Assembly (NCBI RefSeq): GCF_947507565.1
Contig: NC_089179.1
Location: 2,807,747 to 2,871,746 of the forward strand
Source: Oscarella lobularis
Taxonomy: Eukaryota > Porifera > Homoscleromorpha > Homosclerophorida > Oscarellidae
Direction of reading: 5' to 3'
DNA length: 64,000 bases
Shown here piece after piece: positions 33,163 to 43,714 of the stretch. The notes under the pieces are model-generated. The model did no database searches. It was not told the origin of the DNA and saw only the letters and a program-made list of their open reading frames with translations. The translations under genes and the position numbers were made by a program. Position 1 is the stretch's first letter. The number at the start of each line of letters is the position of its first letter.

Positions 33163-33345
33163 TTAGCCAGGAAAGCCCGCGTAACGACGTAGTGACGTAG
33201 GTCGCGTGAATGTCTCGCGCGTGCTGTGCGTATTCTGGCACGTGCAAAACCACATGTACACACATTAATATCAAATTCATTCCATTTCTTGATATAACAG
33301 GATTCGTACGGGGCAGAATAATTTCGTACTTGCTTAGAAAAGAGC

Positions 33346-33617
33346 CTAAAGTAAGATCTTCAAGTACGAAGTGGGCTGATCGACACCTTCGACGAGGTCT
33401 GGTTCTGAATCGGAGTCAGACGCAGTTTCATCGTCCTTTTCAGCAGGCTTTCGTTTCGGTGAGCTGTCTTGCGTGCTCCATAAACCGAGAATGGTAGATT
33501 GTCGCTTTGCTATCTTCCGGGATAACACTCCCCCGCGCGCTATTTACAGCACCTACTCTTAAGAAAAATTTTGTGTGGGCCTGGCCTACCCGGGCCCACC
33601 CACTGGTTACGCCACTG
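33346..33617 (-). mobile_element. 5' end of a truncated hAT-like transposon
   Basis: On the minus strand the segment starts at 33617 with CAGTGGCGTAACCAGTGGG, which resembles ends of animal hAT elements. About 90 bp later an ATG (33528) opens KIAKRQSTILGLWSTQ and an acidic DDETASDSDSEPD stretch, similar to the N-termini of DUF4371-type hAT transposases. The frame ends at 33346 and no opposite end was found. Both similarities are from memory of the family pattern. Confidence 0.45.
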
Positions 33618-34066
33618 GTGTGAGATAGATCGTGCGCGGTCGAATTCTAGAACATGAAAATTCGCCGAAATGAACGTTAGAGTGGACGACGACAGATCTT
33701 TACTGATCGAGATTTTCAACTGAGGTCTGACAGCCAGCGTAGAAACAGAGATCGCAGACGTCATGCTTGGGGAGTTGCTTAGGGGGATTTTCACGCAAGG
33801 AAAACGCATGCGCCGACGGAACGGCCCCCTTTCGGAAAACGCCACTAGATCGACGGTTTATGCTGCAATGCCGTCGAAGTTTGATCTCATGCATTGCTGA
33901 AAACAGCCCGAATGGATCGAAAAGTCACAGTGCCATCGTTTCCAATCGAAGACGTCTACTTGCGTGAAGCCTTCTAAAAGACAAACAATACGCGAACGTG
34001 TTACATGCAGGCTAGAATGGTTAGATACACATACAAAGAGTGCACCTTCGATATTCTGTTTCTCTT

Positions 34067-35610
34067 CTACGTCGCAGTAGGAACGCTGAGCCAATGTCGC
34101 CAATAGCTGTTCAGGAAAATTCCATCTAGGTCCCTCTGCTGTCGAAGCTGGCGAAATTGATCGAGCTTCGGATATCGATTGGTGACAATTTCCTGAGGAG
34201 TGAACATGGCATCGTCTTGAAGAGGAAAAGTCTTTCTTTAGTGCAGACGAAAGGGGATGCCGTTGTCCTTGAGCACCGTCCACATGGGTCCAAAGAGCTC
34301 GCGAAAGTCACCCTTATTATAAACAAACCAATGGGGATCGACTCGAAAGACGCCCTCACTCCACTCGTCATCACCACTGGAATACGACATACTCAACCAT
34401 GCGAACTCTTCGTAGCGTATAGCTCAATGCAGTTATTGCCCGTTTTCTTCAAAACATTCCGTCTCCTATGATTTTACTGAAGTAGTCGCGAAGAGAAGAT
34501 GTAGCTTTCGTGGCTTGAGACAGCGGTATCCACATCTCGCTCCACATGACGGGAACGATGACGTCATCGGAGGAATTATCCATTGGCAAGCCGGCGTAAC
34601 TGTAGTCCTGGAACTGCACCTCTTTGCCGACTTCGTTGAGAAGTGCAATGGCTGTATTCGTAACCAAAGGCAGGAAGAGGGCTCTCGTAATGGGGCTAAC
34701 GGTGTCGATCAATCCAGTCACAATTGTTAGGACGATGTCATTGCCCTTTGTTCAGCAACTTAGCGATGCCTTCTGCCTTACAGTTAGGCAATTCGTACTC
34801 TTTCGACAGATACTTGGTCATCACCTTCTTGAATTGTTGCTCCTTGCTCTCGCCGATGCTTCGAACCTCGGCCATGTCTTGAATATTACCCAGCGCGGTC
34901 ATCAGATAGGAATAGAGCATCAGGATCTCGGGGTCCGGAAAGACGGCAAAGGGAATTGGCTCGAAGTCCGACGTAGGACTGATCTGCTTAGCTTGCCAGA
35001 TTTGCGTTCGACCCTCCCCTTGGGGCCACCAAATAATGCGAGCGTACTCGGCGGCCTTGAGAAAATTCGTCAAGGCCAATTTTCCCTTCGGGGACGAATC
35101 GTAAAGCTTGCACGTTACCCTGCGCATTGAAGGTAAGTGACCCGCCCGCGGATCCGGTGCAGAGAAAACCGGCCACAGTCTGATGCGAGATGCCGCCGAG
35201 GCTTTCCAGTGCGAGACCCTTCACGTGGAGTTGATGAAGAAGACTGTTCTCGAGAATTCTCCTGATCGCGTCCGAGGTGGATTCCCGATTGAACTGGCAC
35301 TCTCTTTGTCGTTTCGTCGAGGGAGACAATTTCGTCGTAGCGATCGAGAACCCTGTTGACGTTGGCTTCCGGAGCGGCCGCTGGGACGTCGACTTCGTCG
35401 ATGACACATGCGTCGGTGAAGGTCGCCTGGGGCATGGAGTGACCCGATCCTCGCTCAAGAACTTGACAGGCGTTTGCTCTCGCGTAATTGACGAGGATAA
35501 TGATGTCCGCTTCGCTTTCGGGGTGATAGTTGTTTCGGTCTCGGTGAATGCCAGGCACAGACATAGTTGCAAACAAACGTTGTCTTCCGTCGTGCGAGAA
35601 CTGTGGCAAA
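34067..35610 (-). pseudogene. FAD-linked oxidoreductase pseudogene (sugar-lactone oxidase-like)
   Basis: Minus-strand blocks follow the order of FAD-binding PCMH/ALO enzymes, which oxidise sugar lactones. HPESEADIIILVNYARANAC and the FAD-loop-like RGSGHSMPQATFTD come first, then DEIVSLDETTKRVPVQSGI. After a frameshift near 35280 come LALESLGGISHQTVAGFLCT and YARIIWWPQGEG. The C-terminal part has VFRVDPHWFVYNKGDF and PFRLH, then a TAA and RKTFP, where the family usually has an HWGK motif. It ends IFLNSYWRHWL and TAG at 34067. At least three frameshifts and internal stops kill it. Apart from one possible short intron near 35600 it is intronless, which would fit either a single-exon gene or a retrocopy. 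Confidence 0.7.
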
Positions 35611-36470
35611 TGCAGTGGAGCAACAGAATTTACGACATGTCGAAGTTCCGATTTGATTATGGTAAGAACCGCGTTCACCAATGACATTTTTCTGGGCATT
35701 CGAGAAAAGACCCTAATTGGAGCCCAATTGCTCCGTATCTGTTATTTATTGACATTCGATTGCGGGGTCTAATCAGCGATGATCAGGTAACCGGTCTTCG
35801 CCTCGCCTTCGCGTCACGTTCACAACATATCCGGGTCACGTATACACTTTTGACGCTCACGTTAGTCACTGCTTTCTGGCGTCAACCCCACAACCTTTAA
35901 TGGCCATGGACTTCCGATGCACGCCGCCCTTTGAATTCGGCTGATTCGACGCACTTCCGGGCCACGTACACCTCTTCCGGCTCTCCCGACTCGCGTATTG
36001 ATTGCTTTTTTTGGGTATCGTACACAAACGCAACACGCTATCCGTTCGGGAACTGGCGAGTTGCTACGAAATAATGTCGTTGAATTAGCCGCACTAGAAA
36101 GCTACTACGTAGGTAGCATATAAATATCCTGAAAATAATCCTCTTTTCCCAAGTTCTACACGTAAAACCACGTACATTATGAGCATCAACGGGAATTCTT
36201 AACCCTCCGACATGCGCTATCAATAAGTACCACATTTCTTTTAGGAACCTCCCATCGTCTCGTGCACCTTAAAACAAGGCTTTTAGAAGAAACATTACCA
36301 GTCATTAGAATATACATCTCTATGCGTGCTTTATGGAAGGCATTGACCAGCCTGTGCTGCACGAGACTTGAGCAATGGGAGAGTGAAGGGAGGTTCATAA
36401 ATAAGGCGGGTACTTATTTACCAGATGTCGCATAATATGAAGTACAGGTAAGACTACCTACTACGTCATA
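35611..36470. other. No gene recognised
   Basis: Mixed sequence with short frames and no motif. It lies between two minus-strand pseudogenes. Confidence 0.45.
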
Positions 36471-37165
36471 TTAAAGGCGAGATTCTTCAAAAACAGCGGT
36501 ATCTTCTTGTGACGACTTTGCATTGCTCCAAACCTCTGATTGAGGACTCCAGGCTTGATCACTCTCAACGTCACAGTTTTTATCCGAGTCGCCACAGGCG
36601 CATTCCAACTCATTGTATTTTTGAAGCAGAAGAGACAGCTGTTTAATAAGACTTTTGAAAGAGGGACGGCTTTCGGGTTTCGTGTTCCAGCACTGACACA
36701 TAATGTCAAATCTTCATAGCAGAAATTAGTGATATTTGTACGCACAAAACAATGTGTACAGCTTATCTGTGAAATGCTGCGGCTTTTCGAGACGAGTACC
36801 ATTCAGCAGCTCACGCAGATGATCTTCATTGGCTATCGCTGGGTACGGATAAGTTCTTCTATAAATCTCATAGATTATCCCAGCTGGAGGGAGTTAGCAC
36901 TGTACCTAAAGTACAGATTTCCCAAAGACAGACGCCAAACGACCGCCTAAACATAGCAACGACTCAGATAGATCTCTGCACTGACTTCTATAGCTATATG
37001 TACACGTCGGTAAATTTGCTGAATTTGCGATAATTGATGGCTTCAGTTGCCATCCAGCGGAGAGGAAGGGACGCCGAATTTTTGAGTGTAGATTTCGTCG
37101 AGGTAAATGGATCTCGTCAAGCCAAAGTCGGATACTTTAATGGGCAAGAGTCGCAATTGTACGTG
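36471..37165 (-). pseudogene. Receptor tyrosine kinase C-lobe, decayed, several short introns
   Basis: On the minus strand, KVSDFGLTRSIYLDEIYTQK carries the DFG motif and activation-loop tyrosines. A one-base shift then leads to LRWMATEAINYRKFSKFTDV (the APE-equivalent ATE). A roughly 57-nt intron separates this from SFGVCLWEICTLGT. Further on are NEDHLRELLNGTRLEKPQHF, then DIMCQCWNTKPESRPSFKSL, the conserved CW...RP of the kinase C-lobe, and a tail to TAA at 36471. The second exon has a stop shortly after WEICTLGT, and the ATP-binding lobe and HRD loop are missing. It is a truncated kinase gene. Its presence supports an animal or close-relative genome. Confidence 0.7.
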
Positions 37166-37174
37166 ATGTTTCCT

Positions 37175-37515
37175 TTCTCCGGCCTTTTCAGCGGCTTGTT
37201 GGTGGCCCGACTCTTACAGCTGGCTCGAATGGTATAGTATGATAAGAATTTAAAAATATTATTATTATTTACTAAATTTCCAAATTACTCGTTTTTAAAA
37301 ATCCGTAGTTGGTTTTATAGACAGGTAACGCATTTGCCAACCTTTAGTATCGTTCTGCAATTGTCGCCCTTTTACTTGCGAAGCATACAGTCCAACCGCT
37401 TCTGCACGTGTTTATTGAAGATTCGTTTGCGGATCGGATAGGCTTTGACTTACGTTTGTTGCGAAGAGACAAAACCAACAAAAGAGTGTGTACCTGTCAA
37501 TAAAAAAATAAACAT
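37175..37515 (+). repeat. Dispersed repeat with A/T-rich tail, copy 1
   Basis: Shares CGGCTTGTTGGTGG, CTTACAGCT, ATTGTCGCCCTT, CGCTTCTGCACGTGT and GCGGAT-GGATAGGCTT in the same order and strand with 43715-44050. Both copies end in an A/T-rich simple sequence, as SINE-like retroelements do. No protein is encoded. Confidence 0.6.
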
Positions 37516-37695
37516 ATTTAATTTTTAATTTACTTATACCGCAGATTCTACTTTGTGACAGGTTTTTCCATACGCCGTGGCTATTCGTCCTGAAGCAGGA
37601 CGATTACGTCAGATGCTATTCGTCCTGATGGTAGCGCACTTTAGGTCATGTTCTAGAGAGCATGCGTAGTCGACAGCTCTTCGAACTTAGCTGCC

Positions 37696-38804
37696 ATGAT
37701 GTCCCACAGCAACGCGGAATGTGACAGGGAAGCGGAATCAGTCTCTTTTGTCGTAGGCGATGCTTTTGATTCGTTCGATGAGTTGAATGCAACGATGAAG
37801 AAGTACGAAGAGTGCCGATCGGTCCAAATGACGCGTCGGGACAGTTATCTTTTGAAATCGGTGAAAATTCGTGTTCCGAAAAAGATGGAGAAGGCTAACG
37901 AACGGCTCAAATACTACTATTTAAAGTACACATGTTCCTTCGGAGGAAAGCCGTATCGATCGGAAGGAAAAGGAAAAAGGCGCCGACAAACGTACGCAGG
38001 GCGTCATCCGGGAATTGTTTCATTAGTTATTGCATCTTTGCAGCACTTTCAAGCGTGACTGCGGAGCGTTCATAAAGTTTTCATTTTCTCCTGATGGACA
38101 GCAACTGATTGTTTCAAACATTTGCGAAGATCACAATCACGATATGGACAAGGTTGTAAATCATTAATGACGTTAAACTATCCAATTTCAATCTATTTTA
38201 GGAGTTGTTTAGGCATCTTCCTTCCCAGAGAAAGCTGTCTGCATGTGAAAGGAAAGAAGCGCAAGAGCTGCTTTCACTAAAAGCAAACAAAAAGCTTGTG
38301 CAGCAGCATCTATCAAAAGCTACTGGAAAAGTAGTTACTTTAAAGGACCTAAGCAACGTAAGAGAATCCCGAACCCGTGTGGACTTGGAGTCCGCTATTA
38401 GCCGTCTGAGGGACATTGAAGGTATGCGTTTGACAGAGTATTTGTAGGGATGCCATTCTTTTGTGTAGGGTCTGTTGTTAAAGTATTTACCAAGTCCGAA
38501 AATGAATTTACTGGTCTTTTTTTCAAGATGGGACTATGAGGTCATGCTTTTCGGCTTTTCCTGAGGTTCTTTTTCTTGATGCAACGTATAAGCTTAATAA
38601 TCGCCGGATGCCTGTGTATTTGTTTCTGTCAATTGATGGGGACTGGCAGAGCGAGGTTGTCTCAGTATGGATCACGGAAGATGAAACAAAAGCAGCATTA
38701 GAAGCAATGGTTAACTGCTTCAAGAAAGCAAATCCAAGGTGGGAGGCTACAGCAGTTATTATGACAGACAAGGACATGACATCTCGAGATGTCTTAAGGA
38801 GATG
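37696..38804 (+). pseudogene. ZSWIM/MULE-like gene, four exons, frameshift at a T run
   Basis: Exons 37696-37991, 38044-38152, 38202-38421 and 38469-38804 are separated by introns of 52, 49 and 47 nt. The product starts MMSHSNAECDREAESVSF and has the FAR1-like block DSFDELNATMKKYEECRSVQ, then KYTCSFGGKPYRSEGKGKRR, FKRDCGAFIKFSFSPDGQQL, CEDHNHDMDK and a helical RHLPSQRKLSACERKEAQEL. After a 7-T run at about 38517-38523 the frame shifts. The DDE-like core EVLFLDATYKLNNRRMPVYL and MTDKDMTSRDVL follows, then TGA. This resembles animal ZSWIM1/3-type proteins derived from MULE transposases. The SWIM C-terminus is absent. The shift could be a real mutation or a homopolymer assembly error. Confidence 0.65.
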
Positions 38805-38849
38805 ACCCGGAAGACTGCCTTTCATCTACATTTCAATTTTATAGAATAA

Positions 38850-39387
38850 TTTGTACGACGCCTCAGGCAAATGGAAAAGGCAGCCGCGATCAATCCTTTC
38901 AATCCAAGCTGTTGTGTAATCGATAAAAGTGTAGTCGTACTCCGACGATCGCAAGAAATCTCATTTGCCGGTACTTTCAATTCTCTAAGGCACTGAGCTT
39001 TCATGATGCCCTGCTCCGTATTATTTGCATTGTAGCGTCTGAGGAGCTTGAAAGAAATGTATCCTCATGCGTACCGCAGCGCGTTTTCTTCGTCAATCGC
39101 CAGAAGGGTGTCGTCGGTGCGCGGGAAGACCCTTCATCGTGTTCCTCGATCCTCTCTAAAACAAGATCTTCTGACTTGCAGTCTGTGACACTAGATGATC
39201 AGATGATTCAACTCCTGTCACGCGCATAAGCTCTTTCCACAAATGAGGTAGCTGGCTCAAACTCACTCAGAGAGTCGAAAAAAGTCTCTTTCTTCTTGTT
39301 CCCTCTGTGCTATCGTGATACCAAGTGAGTGTATTTCGGTATATGTCGTGTATATATGTATATGTTACACAACTACGGCGAGTGGGA
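38850..39387. other. No gene recognised
   Basis: May hold decayed 3' parts of the ZSWIM-like gene, but no motif could be assigned. Confidence 0.35.
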
Positions 39388-39616
39388 TACAGTAGAACCT
39401 CTTATAACGGACCCTCTCAGGGGCGGACCACTCTATACAACGGACGGATATTGGTGTACACATATTTTTACCATACGTTTCAGTACATCGACGACCTCCG
39501 AGGAGCGGACTCTCCCAATTCCGGACAGCGGACACGCAGTGATCCGCAAAGAACTAACCTTTAACTATTTTACTCCCCAAAGCGGACACCGGACATTTCG
39601 TTTGGTCCAAATGTAG

Positions 39617-40015
39617 TTACAGTTGCCCTCTATCGCGGAGGGACGCAAACACAGTGCTAGCACGGTCGGTATAACGTTTTGGTCCGTATAATTTGTACTT
39701 GCAAGGAACTTCCAACCCGTATCCTCCTCCTCGGTTGACTTTAGCTCCCGTGACTTCTACTGTGCCCTTGTTGGAGCCTCTTTGGAGGAAGGACGACATA
39801 ACTGGGGCCAGATTGTATGGAACATGGCCAACCACATCGCCGCCTTTCATTACGGACACTGCACACTTATCTTTGGGATTATTTGGCTCCCTTTGAAGTA
39901 GCAGCATCTCTCCGACGACCGGTTTCCACCTATCCATATACTGGTGGTATTCTCGTACAAATGAATTTATTTCCACGACATCTAGATCGGATTGAGCTGT
40001 GGGTTGACTGGCCAT
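39617..40015 (-). CDS. HIRAN-domain protein encoded within Tigger-2
   Basis: An intact 132-residue frame starting MASQPTAQSDLDVVEINSFV. Residues about 28-110 fit the HIRAN domain: RWKPVVGEMLLLQREPNNPK, DKCAVSVMKGGDVVGHVPYN, SSFLQRGSNKGTVEVTGAKV and YGLEVPCKYKLYG. HIRAN domains (as in HLTF) bind free 3' DN​A ends or serve damaged or replicating DNA; whether that holds here is inference. The gene lies wholly between the Tigger inverted repeats and is divergent from the transposase with a shared 65-bp intergenic promoter region. No stop or frameshift is visible, so it may still be under selection with the element. The alternative, a captured host exon, is less likely given the compact complete frame. 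Confidence 0.75.
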   Translation of the reverse strand: MASQPTAQSDLDVVEINSFVREYHQYMDRWKPVVGEMLLLQREPNNPKDKCAVSVMKGGDVVGHVPYNLAPVMSSFLQRGSNKGTVEVTGAKVNRGGGYGLEVPCKYKLYGPKRYTDRASTVFASLRDRGQL

Positions 40016-40080
40016 TGCAGACCTGCCTCTCGTTGTAGCGCACGTTACGACTCACGCTCCAGCCACGCTCTGGCAGAAGT

Positions 40081-41727
40081 ATGGCCGCTCTCTCTACAAA
40101 GAAGTCTCGAACGTTTCTCTCCCTCAAGAAGAAAGTTGAAGTTATCAGAACAGCTGAGAAGGACCACTCTTTGACTTTGCGGAGTCTTGGAGAGATCTTT
40201 CAGTGGGGAAAGACGCAGATAGCCAAAATCCTTAAGAAGAAGGATTCTATTCTGTCTTTATACGAAGCAAACGCATCGAGTTCTGCACTGCACATGAGGG
40301 AATCGTTCCGCAGATCGAAGTTCGATTCTATCAATGAGGCTCTTTACCAGTGGTACCTGCTCGCCTGCTCAAGGAATATCTTCGTAGGGGGACCAATTCT
40401 TGTTGAAAAAGGAAAGGAAATAGCAAGACGTCTAGGTGTGGACGATTTCAAAGGCAGTAACGGCTGGCTTGAGAAATGGAAAAAGAGGTACAACTTGCGC
40501 CAGGTTAGAGTCTGTGGAGAATCTGGTGACGTATCTGGAGAGACAGTAGAGTCATGGAAAGAGAGACTACCTGAGATTGTAGAAGGGTTTACTGCAGAAG
40601 ACATCTGGAACATAGACGAAACAGGCTGTCTGTGGCAAGCTCTTCCCGACAAAGGATTCTGCACGAAAGGACAAGCTTGTAAAGGCGGAAAGAAAAGCAA
40701 GCTGCGAGTTACAGTAGCACTGATAGCTAATGCAGCGGGAGGGACAGAGAAGCCTGTTGTCATCTACAGGTCAGAAAAACCTCGATGCTTCAAAGGTATT
40801 GAAAAGAGCCAACTGCCTGTGCAGTATCACAATCAGCCCAACTCATGGATGACCAGCAAAATATTAGAAACAGTTTTGTCCAAACTTAACCGTAAGTTAT
40901 CCGCCCAGAAACGATCTATTCTTCTTTTCTTGGACAATGCGGGGTGTCATCCAAAGGAACTGATGTCTAAATTTACAAATATCAAAATAGTATTCCTTCC
41001 CCCAAATACAACGGCGAAATTACAACCTTTGGATCTCGGCATTATCCAGAATTTCAAAATTCACTACAGAAGTCTTCTGCTCCACTACGTCTTGGCAAAA
41101 ATCGAAGAAAGTAGTTCAGCGAAAGAGATTGTCAAATCCGTTAACGTTCTCACTGCTATACGGTGGATAGCACAGGCTTGGGATTCCGTGAAGCCGGAAA
41201 CAATCGTGAAATGTTTTAGGAAATCGGGAATGCTGAGCGAGGCCTTAGTTGCAGTTAGTCGTGAAACTGGGGATGTTTTTGATGATTTGGATTTTGAATC
41301 TGACTCAGATGCGGCGGATCATGCCCTGGAATTGAAGGAGATGATATCTCAAACATTCCCCGCCTCGCAATTCTGCTCGGCTGACGAATACGTCAATGCA
41401 GAAGATGACCTTCCAGTTTGTCGTGAATTTGATGAAGATTGGGAAAAGCAGTTCCTTGGAACAATAGCAGAAGAATTTCAGAATGAAACTGAAGATGCTG
41501 CTGACAACATGGACGACGATGACGACGAAGTTGAAGAAATCGTTTCTCCAAAAATAAAGGGGTTCAAACAGGCAATGGACTCTCTAGAAGACGTCAAAGT
41601 CTTCCTTCAACTTCAAGGATGCAGTGAAGAGGCATCTACGGTCGCTGGGCTGGTAGACAAGGTGGCGAAAATTAAAAGGAGCCGTTTACAGCAGTGCAGT
41701 ATTATGCAGTTTGTCGTGGAACAGTAA
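40081..41727 (+). CDS. Tigger/pogo transposase (Tigger-2)
   Basis: An intact 548-residue frame. The N-terminus has a helix-turn-helix (FLSLKKKVEVIRTAEKDHSL, GKTQIAKILKKKD), followed by the CENP-B-like second DNA-binding region (NGWLEKWKKRYNLRQVRVCG). The DDE/DDD core shows IWNIDETGCLW, LLFLDNAGCHP and AKLQPLDLGIIQNFKIHYR. The C-terminal region is acidic (DDDDDEVEEIV) and ends FVVEQ. It would act on the CAGTAGAACCTC ends in the nucleus. It belongs to a different lineage from the Tigger-1 protein: terminal repeats and motif spacing differ. No inactivating change is seen. Confidence 0.92.
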   Translation: MAALSTKKSRTFLSLKKKVEVIRTAEKDHSLTLRSLGEIFQWGKTQIAKILKKKDSILSLYEANASSSALHMRESFRRSKFDSINEALYQWYLLACSRNIFVGGPILVEKGKEIARRLGVDDFKGSNGWLEKWKKRYNLRQVRVCGESGDVSGETVESWKERLPEIVEGFTAEDIWNIDETGCLWQALPDKGFCTKGQACKGGKKSKLRVTVALIANAAGGTEKPVVIYRSEKPRCFKGIEKSQLPVQYHNQPNSWMTSKILETVLSKLNRKLSAQKRSILLFLDNAGCHPKELMSKFTNIKIVFLPPNTTAKLQPLDLGIIQNFKIHYRSLLLHYVLAKIEESSSAKEIVKSVNVLTAIRWIAQAWDSVKPETIVKCFRKSGMLSEALVAVSRETGDVFDDLDFESDSDAADHALELKEMISQTFPASQFCSADEYVNAEDDLPVCREFDEDWEKQFLGTIAEEFQNETEDAADNMDDDDDEVEEIVSPKIKGFKQAMDSLEDVKVFLQLQGCSEEASTVAGLVDKVAKIKRSRLQQCSIMQFVVEQ

Positions 41728-41859
41728 ATTATTGTAATCCTGAGTGGGAACTAATGAATAAATGTTTCAAAAGTTGACCCCCCCAGGGGCGGACACCTCC
41801 GTACAACGGACACTAGGCTTAGCCCCAAAGTGTCCGCTGCTTGGAGGTTCTACTGTACA

Positions 41860-41936
41860 CTATTTAGAGCACGAGGGGCGGGGTTGCGGCCCGAGGCGAA
41901 GCCGAGGGCCAGACCTCGCCCGAGTGCTCTAAATAG
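41860..41936. repeat. 77-bp foldback palindrome next to Tigger-2
   Basis: CTATTTAGAGCAC at 41860 is mirrored by GTGCTCTAAATAG ending at 41936. The GC-rich inner arms (CCCGAGGCGAAG and GGCCCTCGGC-type) also pair, leaving a very small loop. It starts four bases after the last base of Tigger-2. It could be a foldback-type MITE or a recombination-prone cruciform. Confidence 0.7.
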
Positions 41937-42219
41937 CGTATCTCACGAGCATTCATAGTTGTGTAATTAGCTTATGTATTGGAACGCGATTGCGAGCCCA
42001 TCAGGAGCGCGAATTCAAACGCGATCTGGTACTTTTAACCCGGATGAGTGGTGTATACGCCGGTGTATACGCCGAAAGAGTGGTATATAGACCGGAAGAT
42101 TGGGATAACCGAGATACACCACTTCAATAATGAGCACTCCGTATTGGCTCGCAATCACGTGCCATTATATAAGAGTGCAGTAGGTGACGCATAGCGTGCT
42201 GTCCTTAGGCTATAGAGTC

Positions 42220-43170
42220 TTACACCACATCCTTCTTTCCCAGAAGACAACAACTGGAGAAACTACTGGAAACGAGCTGTGAGAACAATGCGGCGTCCGC
42301 TGCGAGAAGTGGTCGCTGCTGGCGGATTTGGAGTAGCTTCCGGCGATGATGGAGTTTCGTCTTCTTCATCAAAGACTTCGTCGGGGCAGCATTCATCGCG
42401 ACTAAGCGAAACTCTCCACTTCTCGAAGCCGCCACGTATGACCTGGGCGCGTCGTGTAGCTTGATAACGCGACCATACTCTTCACCGTCCTTATTCCACA
42501 CTGTGCCTCCCTCTCTCAGGGAAGGAAGCTCTTTCGCACGGTGGCGGTCATCGTGGATCTCCTTCAACCGAGCGCGTGTTTGCTGGTCGAACTGGCGGAT
42601 CTGATCGATCGCCGGCGTAGCCGGAACCAGAAAAGACTCCGATAGAGAAATTGTTGTCCTGACGCGTCGTCCCATTAGATTTTCTGCAGGCGAGAGGCCG
42701 TTGGCGAGAGGAGACGAGGTGTAGACCTTCAGGGCAAGATTGGGGTCGGATGACTTGGAAAGCAGGCTCTCGACGGTTTTAACCACACCGCTTAACCATT
42801 GCTTTGTGGGTGATTGGGGCTGCTCGTGATATGGGTGAAACCGTATTCTTTAGCAAAGGCAGCAAATTGCGTTGAGCTCGAGGTTCGTTGTCGGAACGCA
42901 GGATCTTTGGGAAACCATGTCGAGCGAAGATGGATTTGAGGCGAGACATAACTGTCCAGGAAGATGTTTCCGGCAGTTGGGCAATTTTGGAAAATTGTGA
43001 AAGGTGGTCCACGACGAGGAGATAAGGCGCTCCATTCCACTCAAATAGATCGCTACCTAAAATCTCCCATGAAATATTGGGGGCGCCAGATGGAAGAAGG
43101 GGCTCGGGCGCAACCGGACGAAGAGGGCGGCAGACGGAACAGTCGTTGACGAGCGAGGTCCTTCACTTTT
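42220..43170 (-). pseudogene. Gypsy integrase 3' fragment
   Basis: On the minus strand, blocks read YLLVVDHLSQFSKIAQ (first integrase Asp), FARHGFPKILRSDN (second Asp), HPQSNG (just before the catalytic Glu), then VKTVESLLSKSSDPNLALKV, NLMGRRVRTT and an integrase C-terminal SH3-like end. Frame changes near 42790 and 42900 break it. It is unrelated in detail to the Gypsy element at 19-25 kb: the sequence differs, the strand is opposite and no LTR was found. It is a dead 3' fragment. Confidence 0.7.
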
Positions 43171-43714
43171 CTTCTGTGTCGTGGACTTCTTTTTCATTTC
43201 TGCTTGGAGAAGGACCCTGTTCTTTTTACACTACTCTTTCTTCTTTATGGATAGCGGACGCTGCTCGTCCGCGGTCGATTTTTCTGCAGGCTGTGAAATA
43301 GTGGTTTTCGGCGGGAGTGCACGTGACATTGAGCGCTTGAATTAGTGCTCCGGAGGCGTAGTTGGACAAAGCTGCTGCCAGCTTCATGGCAGCCGCGATC
43401 AACATAGGCCCTCCATGCTTTGTTTTAGGGGCCAAGCTGCACAAGGTGTTATGAAACGATTCGTTCTAAGCATAAAAACATTAATTGTTAAGGTAAATAT
43501 TTATTAATGTTGTGCATCGTACGGAATTTTTCGTGAAGCCTTTGAGCACTAATCGAGCAGCTCGCGGTTGGAAAAAGAGTCGAAAATGTCATTAACAGAG
43601 TGAAAGAGGGCATGTGGTAATTTTGCCCTAACCGGATTGTATTTGTTTTTCCTTAGTTGAGGAGCAAGAGTCGTGGCTGTAGAAGGTGATGTTTCTTATG
43701 TCAGAGTGGCAGGA
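43171..43714. other. No gene recognised
   Basis: Possible upstream pol remnants in the first 100 bases, then anonymous sequence. Confidence 0.35.

Larger units (their letters stand above)
39390..41855 (+). mobile_element. Tigger/pogo element Tigger-2 (2466 bp) carrying a HIRAN gene
   Basis: Ends are CAGTAGAACCTC at 39390 and its complement GAGGTTCTACTG at 41855, with TA outside both (39388-39389 and 41856-41857). Subterminal blocks are also shared in inverted form (GGGGCGGAC followed by CAACGGAC). The CAGTAGAACCTC end is common among animal Tigger elements. Two intact divergent genes are present: a HIRAN-domain protein on the minus strand (39617-40015) and the transposase on the plus strand (40081-41727), 65 bp apart. 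A pogo-type element with a second gene is unusual. Confidence 0.9.
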
